DNA from: Leisingera daeponensis DSM 23529
GTDB taxonomy: Bacteria > Pseudomonadota > Alphaproteobacteria > Rhodobacterales > Rhodobacteraceae
Direction of reading: 5' to 3'
Assembly: GCF_000473145.1 (NCBI RefSeq)
Contig: NZ_KI421500.1
Coordinates: forward strand, 3,125,725-3,189,724
Length of the DNA stretch: 64,000 bases
Positions 1-8,639 of the stretch are shown here, piece by piece (positions within the stretch are counted from its first letter, which is position 1; each line of letters opens with the position of its first letter). A program made the position numbers and the translations under genes. The notes beneath the pieces are model-generated. The model did no database searches. It saw only the letters and a program-made list of their open reading frames with translations, and was not told the DNA's origin.

Positions 1-2
1 TC

Positions 3-845
3 TATTTCTCGGACAATCGCGGCCGCATCCTGACCGAGATGTCCTGCATCCGTCACGGCGAGGATCACTTCACCCTGATCACCGCAGGGTCGGCCCAGTG
101 GCATGACTTCGAGATCCTGAAAAAGGCGCTGCCCGAGGGTCTGACCCTGACCGACCGCACCACCGGATTTGCAACCATGATCGTCACTGGCCCGAAATCG
201 CGGGAGCTGCTGGCGGGCATCTCTGATGCCGATCTGTCGCTGGGCTGGCTGACCCATCAGGAAGCCGCCGTCGCGGGTAAGCCCGCCTTCCTGGCGCGGG
301 TGTCCTTTGCGGGCGAGCTGGGCTGGGAGGTCCATTGCGCCAACGCGCATCAGCCGGAGATTTACGAGGCCCTGCTGGCGGGCGGCGCCAAGCCGTTTGG
401 CATGTACGCGCTGAACTCCCTGCGCATCGAAAAGGGCTACCGCACCTGGAAGGGCGACCTGTCCACCGACTACTCGCTGCTCGAAGGCGGGCTGGAGCGG
501 TTCGTCAAGCTGGACAAACCGCAGGATTTCCCGGGCAAGGCCGCGATCCAGGCCGAAAAGCAGCGCGGGGTGAAGAAATCCTTTGTCACCCTGATTGTCG
601 ACGCGGGCGAGGCGGATGCGCCCTACATGTCCTGCATCTGGAAGGACGGGGAGATTGTGGGCGAAACCACCTCCGGGGACTGGGGCTACCGTGTGAATGC
701 CTCCATCGCGCTGGGCATGGTGCGCGCCGATCTGGCGGTGCCGGGAACCGGGCTGGAGGTCGAGATCTACGGCGAGAAATACCGTGCGGTTGTTCAGAAG
801 GACGAACCGCTGTGGGACCCTGCGAACGCGCGCCTGCGCGCCTGA
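3..845 (+). CDS. FAD-dependent demethylase / GcvT-fused oxidoreductase, C-terminal part (5' truncated by the window)
   Basis: The frame is already open at the window edge, so only about the last 280 codons are visible. They cover the aminomethyltransferase (GcvT) part of the fused dimethylglycine/sarcosine-dehydrogenase family. The motifs FAGELGWEV, NSLRIEKGYR and GDWGYRVNASIALG match the folate-binding beta-barrel and C-terminal GcvT domain, which passes a one-carbon unit from an N-methyl group to tetrahydrofolate. The N-terminal FAD domain must lie upstream and is not seen. A homologous complete enzyme is at 2993-5443, so the window has two paralogues around a homocysteine methyltransferase. 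Family is secure; the substrate (dimethylglycine, sarcosine or another N-methyl amine) is not decidable here. Confidence 0.85.
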   Translation, partial: YFSDNRGRILTEMSCIRHGEDHFTLITAGSAQWHDFEILKKALPEGLTLTDRTTGFATMIVTGPKSRELLAGISDADLSLGWLTHQEAAVAGKPAFLARVSFAGELGWEVHCANAHQPEIYEALLAGGAKPFGMYALNSLRIEKGYRTWKGDLSTDYSLLEGGLERFVKLDKPQDFPGKAAIQAEKQRGVKKSFVTLIVDAGEADAPYMSCIWKDGEIVGETTSGDWGYRVNASIALGMVRADLAVPGTGLEVEIYGEKYRAVVQKDEPLWDPANARLRA

Positions 846-851
846 TCTAAG

Positions 852-889
852 GGCACCAGCCCGGGCCGCGATCTGCCCGGGCTGGTGCC
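852..889 (+). terminator. Perfect 15-bp hairpin after the GcvT-fused gene
   Basis: Positions 852-866 and 875-889 are exact inverted copies (GGCACCAGCCCGGGC) around an 8-nt loop, starting 6 nt after the upstream stop codon. No T-run follows, so this is either a Rho-independent-like end or a 3'-stabilising hairpin. Confidence 0.5.
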
Positions 890-969
890 GCATTGCAAGA
901 CAGCCCGCGCCGCCGGACCGGTTTCTGTATCCTGGCGGCGTTTGGCACCGGTAATAAGGACGGTTCGGT

Positions 970-1866
970 ATGGCTGAAATCACGCTTCTGGACGGCTCGA
1001 TCGGGCAGGAGGTTGTCAAACGCTCCGGCGACCGGGCAACGCCCTTGTGGTCCACTTCGGTGATGATCGAACGGCCGGATGTGGTGGGCGGGGTTCATGC
1101 CAGCTATTTCGCGGCCGGGGCCACGATTGCCACGATGAACACCTATGCCGTGCTGCGCGACCGTCTCAGGCGCGCCGGTATCGAGAACCATTTTGAAGAG
1201 CTGCTGGAGAAAGCCGCGGCACAGGCGACGGCTGCCCGGGATGCGCATGGCTCGGGGCGCATCGCTGCTGCGCTGGGGCCGCTGATTGCCTCCTACCGCC
1301 CGGACATCTGCCCGCCGCATGGGGAGGCCGCACCTGTTTACGCAGAAATCGTTCAGTTGCTGGAGCCGCAGGCAGACCTGTTCCTGATCGAAACCGTTTC
1401 TTCCGTTGAGCAGGCCAAAGGCGCGCTGCTGGGCTGCGCGGGCACCGGCAAGCCGGTTTGGCTGGCCGCATCCGTGCAGGACGGCGACGGCACCCTTCTG
1501 CGGTCCGGAGAGCCGCTGGCAGCGCTTGCGCCGCTGGCCGGGGAGTTCCAGCCCGATGCGGTCCTGCTCAACTGTTCGCGGCCTGAGGTTATTGGCAGCG
1601 GGCTGGACATCATCAAAGGCTTCGGCAAGCCGTTTGGGGCCTATGCCAACGGCTTCACCCGGATCTCCGAGGACTTCCTGAAGGATGCGCCGACCGTGGA
1701 CGCGCTGGAGCAGCGCCGGGATCTGGGGCCCGAAGCTTATGCGGCCTTTGCGATGGGCTGGGTCGCCCAGGGTGCCACCATCGTTGGCGGCTGCTGCGAA
1801 ATCGGCCCGGATCACATTGCCGAACTGGCCCGCCAGCTGCGTGCGGCCGGGCATCGGATCGTCTGA
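970..1866 (+). CDS. Homocysteine S-methyltransferase family protein (betaine/methyl-donor:homocysteine type)
   Basis: The 298-residue protein belongs to the Zn-dependent homocysteine S-methyltransferase (BHMT/MmuM) family, which moves a methyl group from a donor such as glycine betaine or S-methylmethionine onto homocysteine to make methionine. The start LLDGSIGQEV matches the family opening with its substrate-binding DG. The Zn-binding cysteines are visible in LLNCSRPEV (about residue 205) and in GGCCEIGPDHI near the C-terminus. The length is normal for the family. It lies between two FAD/GcvT demethylases and before a GlxA regulator, which fits betaine to dimethylglycine conversion followed by further demethylation. 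The donor is inferred from context only. Confidence 0.85.
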   Translation: MAEITLLDGSIGQEVVKRSGDRATPLWSTSVMIERPDVVGGVHASYFAAGATIATMNTYAVLRDRLRRAGIENHFEELLEKAAAQATAARDAHGSGRIAAALGPLIASYRPDICPPHGEAAPVYAEIVQLLEPQADLFLIETVSSVEQAKGALLGCAGTGKPVWLAASVQDGDGTLLRSGEPLAALAPLAGEFQPDAVLLNCSRPEVIGSGLDIIKGFGKPFGAYANGFTRISEDFLKDAPTVDALEQRRDLGPEAYAAFAMGWVAQGATIVGGCCEIGPDHIAELARQLRAAGHRIV

Positions 1867-1896
1867 CATCTTCTGCCCAGGGGAGGGGGGATTGGC

Positions 1897-2910
1897 ATGG
1901 CAACTCCGCAAAAACCCAAAGCCGCGGATCCGGCCCGGGTCTGGACCATCGACATCATCGTGGCCGAAGGCTTTGTCCTGGTCGAAATGGCGGCAATACT
2001 TGAGGTGCTCAGGATCGCCAACCGGGTGCTTGCCCAGCCGCCGTTCAGATGGAAAGTGCGCTCGCTGCAGGGCGGCCGCGTCGGCTGCCGCGCGGGCCTT
2101 AGCCTCGATACCGAACCTTTTGCGGCCAAGCCGGACGCCGATTTCGCCTTCTTCCTTGGCAACTCCGACCCGGATCATCCGGGCCTCAGCCTGGGCCGGG
2201 TGATCTCCAGCTATACCTGCCGCGGCATCAAGATCTACCTGCTGGCCGAGGCTGCGGCGCGGTATATCCGCGACCAGGGCGGCGCATCCGGGCGGCTCAC
2301 CACCCATTGGGAAAACTCCGCTTTGCTGCGCGAACGGATGGGGCTGAATGATTCCAGCCACGCGCTGGCCAGCGAGGACGGGCTGGTGGTGACCTGCGCC
2401 GGCATGGGATCGACCGTGGATATCATCCTGGCGCTGGTCGGGCGGCTCACCTCCGCCGCCGCCCAGATGACCGTGGGCAACATCATGCTGCATGAACAGG
2501 TGCGCGATTTCTCCTCGCTGCAGCCCTTTGCCGGCGCCAGGCCGACGATCACCGGCGACAGCGACCTGGACCACTGCATCCGCATCATGCAGGACAATAT
2601 CGAAGAACCGGTGCCAATCAGCGATATCGTCGATGAGCTGGGCATCTCCACCCGCTCGCTGGAGCGCAAATTCAGGACGTTCCTCGGCACCACCCCCAAC
2701 GGTTTCTACCGCGAAATGCGCCTGTCCAAGGCCAACAACCTCCTGCTCAACACCACCATGAGCGTGCGCGAAATCGGCCTCGCCTGCGGTTTTCCGAACG
2801 GGTTTTCCAGCCTCTACAAAAGCTTCTTCGGCATCACCCCCTTTGCCTTGCGCAAGCGCCGCAGGCTGGGGGAGGACGGATCGGAAAATATCCTGAAGGC
2901 CGGAGAATAG
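1897..2910 (+). CDS. GlxA-family AraC-type transcriptional regulator
   Basis: This 337-residue regulator has an N-terminal class-I glutamine-amidotransferase-like (DJ-1/PfpI) domain over about residues 15-190 and a C-terminal AraC double helix-turn-helix over about 225-325. Diagnostic stretches are DELGISTRSLERKF (first HTH) and VREIGLACGFPNGFSSLYKSF (second HTH). Relatives such as GbdR and GlxA-like proteins activate betaine, carnitine and dimethylglycine catabolism genes. It starts 30 nt after the homocysteine methyltransferase stop, preceded by a GGGGAGGGGG Shine-Dalgarno region. Control of the flanking demethylases is an inference from position. Confidence 0.88.
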   Translation: MATPQKPKAADPARVWTIDIIVAEGFVLVEMAAILEVLRIANRVLAQPPFRWKVRSLQGGRVGCRAGLSLDTEPFAAKPDADFAFFLGNSDPDHPGLSLGRVISSYTCRGIKIYLLAEAAARYIRDQGGASGRLTTHWENSALLRERMGLNDSSHALASEDGLVVTCAGMGSTVDIILALVGRLTSAAAQMTVGNIMLHEQVRDFSSLQPFAGARPTITGDSDLDHCIRIMQDNIEEPVPISDIVDELGISTRSLERKFRTFLGTTPNGFYREMRLSKANNLLLNTTMSVREIGLACGFPNGFSSLYKSFFGITPFALRKRRRLGEDGSENILKAGE

Positions 2911-2992
2911 CACCGGGAGTCTGACGTTTTTGATGCATTTTGCGCCGCCTGTCCGTGATAAATCGGCCAGAGACTGATTGTGGAGCGATGAC

Positions 2993-5443
2993 ATGAGCGA
3001 TCTTCCCAACAAGGCCCGCGTGGTCATCATCGGCGGCGGCGTGATCGGCTGCTCGGTGGCTTATCACCTGACCAAGCTCGGCTGGAAAGATGTGGTGCTG
3101 CTGGAGCGCAAGCAGCTGACCTCCGGCACCACATGGCATGCCGCGGGCCTGATCGGCCAGCTGCGCGCGTCCTCCAACATGACCAAGCTCGCCCGCTATT
3201 CGGCAGAGCTGTACCTGGGGCTTGAGGCGGAAACCGGCGTCGCCACCGGCATGCGCCAGGTGGGGTCGGTGTCGGCGGCTCTGACCCATGAGCGGCTTGA
3301 GGAGCTCTACCGCAACGCCGCCATGGCGCGCGCCTTTGGCGTGCCGGTGGAGGAGCTGTCGCCCAAGGAAGTGAAGGAGCGCTACGAGCACATCAATCTG
3401 GACGGCGTGACCGGCGGCGTCTGGCTGCCGACCGACGGGCAGGCGGATCCGGCCAACATCGCATTGGCCCTGGCCAAGGGCGCCCGCCAGCGCGGCGCGC
3501 TGGTCAAGGAGCGCATCAAGGTCACCGGCATCGCCAAACAGGGCCGCCGCGTCACCGGTGTGGACTGGGTCAGCGACGATGGCGGAGCGCAGGGCCATAT
3601 CGAATGCGACATGGTGGTGAACTGCGCCGGCATGTGGGGGCATGAGGTCGGCCGCATGGCAGGCGTCAACGTGCCGCTGCACGCTTGCGAACACTTCTAC
3701 ATCGTGACCGAAGGCATCGAAGGTTTGACGCAGATGCCGGTGCTGCGGGTGCCGGATGAATGCGCTTACTACAAGGAAGACGCGGGCAAGATCCTCTTGG
3801 GCGCGTTTGAACCGAACGCCAAACCCTGGGCGATGAACGGCATCCCGGACAGTTTTGAATTCGACCAGCTGCCCGAGGACTTTGACCACTTCGAGCCGAT
3901 CCTGGAAGCCGCCTGCAACCGGATGCCGATGCTGGCGGAGGCGGGCATTCACACCTTCTTCAACGGCCCGGAATCTTTCACGCCGGATGATGCCTACCAC
4001 CTAGGCCTGGCGCCGGAGATGGACAATTTCTGGGTTGCCGCAGGCTTCAACTCGATCGGCATCCAGTCCGCAGGCGGTGCCGGCATGGCGCTGGCGCAGT
4101 GGATGGAAGACGGCCAGAAGCCGTTTGACCTCGGCGATGTGGACATCTCCCGGATGCACCCGTTCCAGGGCAACAAGCATTACCTGTTCGAGCGCTCGAA
4201 AGAGACGCTGGGCCTGCTTTACGCCGACCACTTCCCCTACCGCCAGAAGGCGACCGCCCGCGGCGTGCGCCGCACCCCGTTCCACTATCATCTGAAAGAA
4301 CAGGGCGCCGTCTTCGGCGAGATCGGCGGCTGGGAGCGCGCCAACTGGTTCGCAAACGCGGGCCAGGAGCGGCAATACCAGTACAGCTGGAAGCGCCAGA
4401 ACTGGTTCGAGAACTCTGCCGCCGAACACCGCGCCGTGCGGGAGAATGTCGGCATGTACGACATGTCCTCCTTCGGCAAGATCCGCGTCGAAGGCCCGGA
4501 TGCGGAGAAGTTCCTGAACTACATCTGCGGCGCCAATGTCTCGGTCCCCGCGGGCAAGATCGTCTACACCCAGTTCCTGAACCCGCGCGGCAGCATCGAG
4601 GCGGATGTGACCGTCACCCGCCTGTCTGAGACCGCATATCTGGTGGTGACCCCGGCTGTGACCCGCCTCGCTGACCAGACCTGGATGATGCGCAACAAGG
4701 GCGGTTTCAACGTCGTGCTCACCGATGTGACCGCAGGCGAGGGTGTGTTGGCCGTGATGGGGCCGAACGCGCGCAAGCTGTTGCAGAAAGTCTCGCCCAA
4801 TGATTTCTCCAACGAAGCGAACCCCTTTGGCACCGCGCAGGAGATTGAGCTGGGTATGGGCCTCGCCCGCGTCCACCGGGTGACTTATGTGGGGGAACTG
4901 GGCTGGGAGATCTACATCCCGGCTGAGATGTCCGGCCACGCGTTCGAAACCCTCTGGGAGGCCGGCCAGGACATGGGGCTGAAGCTCTGCGGGATGCACA
5001 TGATGGACAGCTGCCGGATCGAGAAGGGCTTCCGCCACTTCGGCCACGACATCACTTGCGAGGACAATGTGATCGACGCGGGCCTGGGCTTTGCGGTCGC
5101 CACCGGCAAGGATGACTTCATCGGCAAGGCGGCGGTGCTGGAGCGCAAGGAAACCGGCCCCAAGGCCCGCATGGTTCAGTTCAAGCTGACCGACCCCGAG
5201 CCGCTCTTGTTTCACAACGAACCGATCATCCGCGACGGCAAATACGTGGGCTACCTCAGCTCCGGCAACTACGGCCACACGCTGGGCGCTGCGATCGGCA
5301 TGGGCTATGTCCCGTGCGAGGGCGAAAGCGCAGCGGACGTGCTGGGCTCGACCTACGAAATAGATGTCTGCGGCGTGAGGGTGGCGGCCGAGGCCGCGCT
5401 GAAACCGATGTACGATCCGAAATCGGAGCGGGTGAAGGCCTAG
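2993..5443 (+). CDS. FAD-dependent dimethylglycine/sarcosine dehydrogenase-like GcvT-fused enzyme
   Basis: The protein has about 816 residues. The N-terminal Rossmann FAD-binding motif is VVIIGGGVIGCSVAYHL (residues about 8-24), followed by the conserved SGTTWHAAG segment around the flavin-attachment region. The DAO-type oxidoreductase fold occupies roughly residues 1-400. The FAO/GcvT tetrahydrofolate-binding domains follow (NWFENSAAEHRAVRENVGMYD, FAGELGWE-like YVGELGWEIY, CRIEKGFRHFG). Members oxidatively demethylate dimethylglycine or sarcosine. ATG 2993 is preferred over TTG 2978 because GGAG lies 7 nt upstream. A strong terminator follows. Exact substrate is unproven. Confidence 0.88.
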   Translation: MSDLPNKARVVIIGGGVIGCSVAYHLTKLGWKDVVLLERKQLTSGTTWHAAGLIGQLRASSNMTKLARYSAELYLGLEAETGVATGMRQVGSVSAALTHERLEELYRNAAMARAFGVPVEELSPKEVKERYEHINLDGVTGGVWLPTDGQADPANIALALAKGARQRGALVKERIKVTGIAKQGRRVTGVDWVSDDGGAQGHIECDMVVNCAGMWGHEVGRMAGVNVPLHACEHFYIVTEGIEGLTQMPVLRVPDECAYYKEDAGKILLGAFEPNAKPWAMNGIPDSFEFDQLPEDFDHFEPILEAACNRMPMLAEAGIHTFFNGPESFTPDDAYHLGLAPEMDNFWVAAGFNSIGIQSAGGAGMALAQWMEDGQKPFDLGDVDISRMHPFQGNKHYLFERSKETLGLLYADHFPYRQKATARGVRRTPFHYHLKEQGAVFGEIGGWERANWFANAGQERQYQYSWKRQNWFENSAAEHRAVRENVGMYDMSSFGKIRVEGPDAEKFLNYICGANVSVPAGKIVYTQFLNPRGSIEADVTVTRLSETAYLVVTPAVTRLADQTWMMRNKGGFNVVLTDVTAGEGVLAVMGPNARKLLQKVSPNDFSNEANPFGTAQEIELGMGLARVHRVTYVGELGWEIYIPAEMSGHAFETLWEAGQDMGLKLCGMHMMDSCRIEKGFRHFGHDITCEDNVIDAGLGFAVATGKDDFIGKAAVLERKETGPKARMVQFKLTDPEPLLFHNEPIIRDGKYVGYLSSGNYGHTLGAAIGMGYVPCEGESAADVLGSTYEIDVCGVRVAAEAALKPMYDPKSERVKA

Positions 5444-5474
5444 AGCTCTCCGGCGGTTTCACCAGCGTCTGCTA

Positions 5475-5504
5475 CGCCCCGGTCCCAGCGCCGGGGCGTT
5501 TTTT
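5475..5504 (+). terminator. Rho-independent terminator after the demethylase gene
   Basis: An 8-bp stem CGCCCCGG / CCGGGGCG (5475-5482 and 5491-5498) with an 8-nt loop is followed by six T residues. It separates the catabolic genes from dnaN. Confidence 0.85.
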
Positions 5505-5697
5505 GCGGCTGCCTCACGGGAACCTGGCGGGTTCCGCTGCAACGCTTTCCGGGGTTTCGCCGTCTGGCCGTCCGCCGCCTCTTGACCCCGCCGGAAATCC
5601 CTTGGAGAAATCCATAAAAAGCCTTGTACGGCAGGGGTAAACAGGTAGGTTGCTTGTCCCGGCCGTTGACACGGGCCTGACGAAGAGGATTTGGGAT

Positions 5698-6819
5698 ATG
5701 AAGATCAGCATCGAACGCGGCACGCTTCTCAAGGCTGTGGCCCAGGCGCAGTCTGTGGTCGAGCGCCGCAACACCATTCCGATTCTGGCGAATGTGCTGA
5801 TCGAAGCCGAGGGCGACAGCGTCCAGTTCCGCGCCACCGACCTGGACATCGAGGTGGTCGACAAGGCCCCCGCCCAGGTGGAACGCGCCGGCGCCACCAC
5901 CGTCGCCGCGACCACCCTGCACGAGATTGTCCGCAAGCTGCCCGACGGCGCGCTGGTCACCCTGACGGCTGATGCTGCAACCGGGCGTCTGGCGGTTGAG
6001 GCCGGGCGCTCCAACTTCTCGCTGGCGACCCTGCCGCGGGAGGATTTCCCGGTGATGGCATCGTCCGAATACCACTCGAATTTCGCCGCCAAGGCCGCAG
6101 TGCTGCGCCGCCTGTTCGACAAGTCGAAATTCGCAATCTCCACCGAAGAGACCCGCTATTACCTGAACGGCGTCTACCTGCATGTTGCCAATGGCGCCGA
6201 AGGCGGCAAGGCGTTGCGCGCCGTGGCCACCGACGGCCACCGCCTGGCCCGCATCGACGCGGAGCTGCCGCTGGGCGCCGAGGACATGCCCGGCGTGATC
6301 GTGCCGCGCAAGACCGTGGGCGAGCTGCGCAAGCTGCTGGACGAGGATGACATGGACATCGCGGTGTCTGTCTCGGAAACCAAGGTGCGCTTTGCGACCC
6401 CGAACATCACCCTGACCTCCAAGGTGATCGACGGCACCTTCCCGGATTACACCCGCGTGATCCCGGCCGGCAACACCCGCCGCCTGGAGGTGGATGCAGC
6501 CGAGTTTGCCCAGGCGGTGGACCGGGTTGCCACCGTCTCCTCCGAACGCTCCCGCGCGGTGAAGCTGCAGCTGGAAGAGGACCGGCTGATCCTGTCGGTC
6601 AACGCGCCCGACAGCGGTGCCGCCGAGGAAGAGCTGGCGGTCGCCTACAATGACGAGCGGCTGGAGATCGGCTTTAACGCCAAGTACCTGCTGGAGATTG
6701 CCAACCAGGTGGACCGCGAAAACGCCGTGTTCATGTTCAACTCCTCCGGCGATCCGACCCTGATGCGCGAAGGCAACGACGAAAGCGCCGTTTACGTCGT
6801 CATGCCGATGCGGGTCTGA
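5698..6819 (+). CDS. dnaN: DNA polymerase III beta subunit (sliding clamp)
   Basis: The 373-residue protein has the three-domain clamp architecture and the family opening MKISIERGTLLKAV, with NTIPILANVLIEA in domain 1 and the C-terminal VYVVMPMRV, which ends in the partner-binding groove residues (MPMR). It forms the ring that tethers polymerase III to DNA. ATG 5698 is chosen over an upstream in-frame codon at 5650 because the family begins at this methionine and GAGGATTTGG lies just before it. recF follows 96 nt downstream, the usual order, although dnaA is not next to it in this window. Confidence 0.98.
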   Translation: MKISIERGTLLKAVAQAQSVVERRNTIPILANVLIEAEGDSVQFRATDLDIEVVDKAPAQVERAGATTVAATTLHEIVRKLPDGALVTLTADAATGRLAVEAGRSNFSLATLPREDFPVMASSEYHSNFAAKAAVLRRLFDKSKFAISTEETRYYLNGVYLHVANGAEGGKALRAVATDGHRLARIDAELPLGAEDMPGVIVPRKTVGELRKLLDEDDMDIAVSVSETKVRFATPNITLTSKVIDGTFPDYTRVIPAGNTRRLEVDAAEFAQAVDRVATVSSERSRAVKLQLEEDRLILSVNAPDSGAAEEELAVAYNDERLEIGFNAKYLLEIANQVDRENAVFMFNSSGDPTLMREGNDESAVYVVMPMRV

Positions 6820-6847
6820 AGCGCCTGACGGCGCTGCCTCCCCTCTC

Positions 6848-6904
6848 GGCGGCAAAGCCGCCTGCCGGGCAGCGGGACGCGAGTATTTTTGAAAGATGAA
6901 AAGG
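6848..6904. repeat. Intergenic hairpin plus GAGTATTTT-type repeat, copy 1
   Basis: A short hairpin GGCGGC-AAA-GCCGCC (6848-6862) is followed by GAGTATTTTTGAAAGATGAAA at 6881-6901. Nearly the same string recurs at 62452-62474, and both copies lie downstream of GCGCTGCCTCC-like sequence. The repeat abuts the recF ribosome-binding site. Confidence 0.5.
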
Positions 6905-6915
6905 GAGCGCGCCGC

Positions 6916-8013
6916 GTGCTGGCCCTGACTGCCTTGACCCTGTCCCATTTCCGCTCGCATTTGCGGGCGGAATTGCGTTTTGACGGGCGTCCGGTTGCGA
7001 TTTACGGAAACAACGGCGCGGGCAAGACCAACATCCTGGAAGCGGTGTCGCTGTTTTCCCCCGGCCGCGGCTTGCGCCGGGCCAGCGCGGCAGAGATGGC
7101 GCGCCAGCCCGAAGCGCTGGGCTGGAAGCTGAAAGGTGAGCTGCGGGCACCCAGACAGGCCTATGAAGTGGAAACCTGGTCCGAGGGCGGCGCGGCCCGG
7201 CAGGTGAAGATCGACAACAAATCCGCCAGCCAGCTGGCGCTGGGGCAGGTGGCGCGGGTGGTCTGGCTGATCCCGGCGATGGACCGGCTGTGGATCGAGG
7301 CGGCCGAAGGGCGGCGGCGGTTCCTGGACCGGATCGCGCTCAGTTTCGAGCCGGGCCATGCCGAGGCGTCGCTGGTCTATGAAAAGGCGATGCGCGAGCG
7401 CAACCGGCTGCTGAAGGAGCAAGTGCGCGATGCCGCCTGGTACCGCGTGCTGGAGGACCGCATGGCCGCCGCGGGCCACCGGATCCATGCCGCGCGGGTG
7501 CAGGCGGTGGAACTGCTGCAGCAGGCGCAGGCGGAGGCGGAAACCGCTTTTCCCGCGGCTGAGCTGGAATTGCTGCAGTCCGAGGGCAGCATGCCGTCCT
7601 CCGAGACCGATTTCAAAGAGGCGCTGGAGGAAAGCCGGTTCCGCGATCTGGCGGCGGGCCGCACCCTGGTGGGGCCGCACCGGACCGACCTGCTCGGCAC
7701 CTACCGGGCCAAGGGCATCCCGGCCAAGGACTGTTCCACGGGTGAGCAGAAGGCGCTGCTGGTATCGCTGATCCTAGCCAACGCCCGTGCCCTGGCGCAG
7801 CGCGAGGGGGCGCCGCCGATCCTGCTGCTGGATGAGGTGGCGGCGCATCTGGACGCGGGCCGCCGGGCCGCGCTTTATGACGAGATCTGCGCGCTTGGCA
7901 CCCAGGCCTGGATGACCGGCACCGGGCCGGAGCTGTTCGCCGAACTGGAAGGCCGCGCGCAGGTGCTGGAAGTCTCGGACCGCGGCGGCACCTCGGAGGT
8001 ATTGCAGAAATGA
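6916..8013 (+). CDS. recF: DNA replication and repair ATPase RecF
   Basis: About 365 residues. The Walker A motif is GNNGAGKT (residues 31-38), the ABC-type signature is CSTGEQKALL, and the Walker B is ILLLDEVAAHLD. This is the SMC-like ATPase that loads RecA at gapped DNA with RecO and RecR. GTG 6916 is preferred because AAGGGAG lies 8 nt upstream and the family begins LALTALTLSHFRSH at that point. An upstream TTG at 6889 would add nine residues encoded partly by a repeat. The stop overlaps the LysE-family gene by 4 nt (ATGA), so the two are probably co-translated. Confidence 0.96.
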   Translation: MLALTALTLSHFRSHLRAELRFDGRPVAIYGNNGAGKTNILEAVSLFSPGRGLRRASAAEMARQPEALGWKLKGELRAPRQAYEVETWSEGGAARQVKIDNKSASQLALGQVARVVWLIPAMDRLWIEAAEGRRRFLDRIALSFEPGHAEASLVYEKAMRERNRLLKEQVRDAAWYRVLEDRMAAAGHRIHAARVQAVELLQQAQAEAETAFPAAELELLQSEGSMPSSETDFKEALEESRFRDLAAGRTLVGPHRTDLLGTYRAKGIPAKDCSTGEQKALLVSLILANARALAQREGAPPILLLDEVAAHLDAGRRAALYDEICALGTQAWMTGTGPELFAELEGRAQVLEVSDRGGTSEVLQK

Positions 8014-8630
8014 CCGTCACAGCTTGGGATCTGACGCTTTATGCCGGCGCGCTGCTGATCCTGTTTCTGACCCCGGGTCCGGTCTGGCTGGCGCTGGTGG
8101 CGCGCTCGGTTTCGGGCGGGTTCCAGGCGGCCTGGCCGCTGGCGCTGGGGGTGGCCTGCGGCGATATCCTGTGGCCGCTGATCGCGGTGGCAGGCATGTC
8201 CTGGGTGGTGTCGGAATTCACCGGCATCATGACCGTGCTGCGCTGGGTGGCCTGCCTGATGTTCCTTGGCATGGGCTATCTGCTGATCCGCCATGCAGGC
8301 GACGCGGTGGAAGAAAACCGGGCGCTCACCCGGCCCGGTGTCTGGGCCGGATTCATGGCGGGGATTGCCGCGATCCTGGGCAATCCCAAGGCGATCCTGT
8401 TCTACATGGGGGTGCTGCCGGGGTTCTTTGACCTGTCGGGCACCTCCTGGCCGGATGTGGCCGCGATCGTGACCCTGTCCTTCTTGATCCCGCTGATCGG
8501 CAACCTGGCGCTGGCGGGCATGGTGCACCGGGTGCGGCGCGCGGTGACCTCCCCGCGGATCCGGCGGCGCATCAACCTGGTGTCGGGCGGGCTGCTGATC
8601 GCGGTGGGGCTGGTGATTCCCTTCACCTGA
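8010..8630 (+). CDS. LysE/RhtB-family amino-acid exporter
   Basis: A 206-residue inner-membrane protein with about six hydrophobic segments. The LysE/RhtB hallmark is FLTPGPVWLALVARSVSGG near residue 20, and GNPKAILFYMGVLPGFF is the conserved second repeat. Family members export amino acids such as lysine, threonine or homoserine lactone-like compounds. The start codon overlaps the recF stop, an unusual replication/export coupling. The convergent TetR gene ends 9 nt downstream. The substrate cannot be read from sequence. Confidence 0.9.
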   Translation: MTVTAWDLTLYAGALLILFLTPGPVWLALVARSVSGGFQAAWPLALGVACGDILWPLIAVAGMSWVVSEFTGIMTVLRWVACLMFLGMGYLLIRHAGDAVEENRALTRPGVWAGFMAGIAAILGNPKAILFYMGVLPGFFDLSGTSWPDVAAIVTLSFLIPLIGNLALAGMVHRVRRAVTSPRIRRRINLVSGGLLIAVGLVIPFT

Positions 8631-8639
8631 GCGCTGCCT

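Noticed and set aside
847..3030. Long minus-strand frame of 727 codons
   Set aside because: It is the antisense of the methyltransferase and regulator genes, is rich in Arg, Gln and Ala with no domain, and has no plausible ribosome-binding site.
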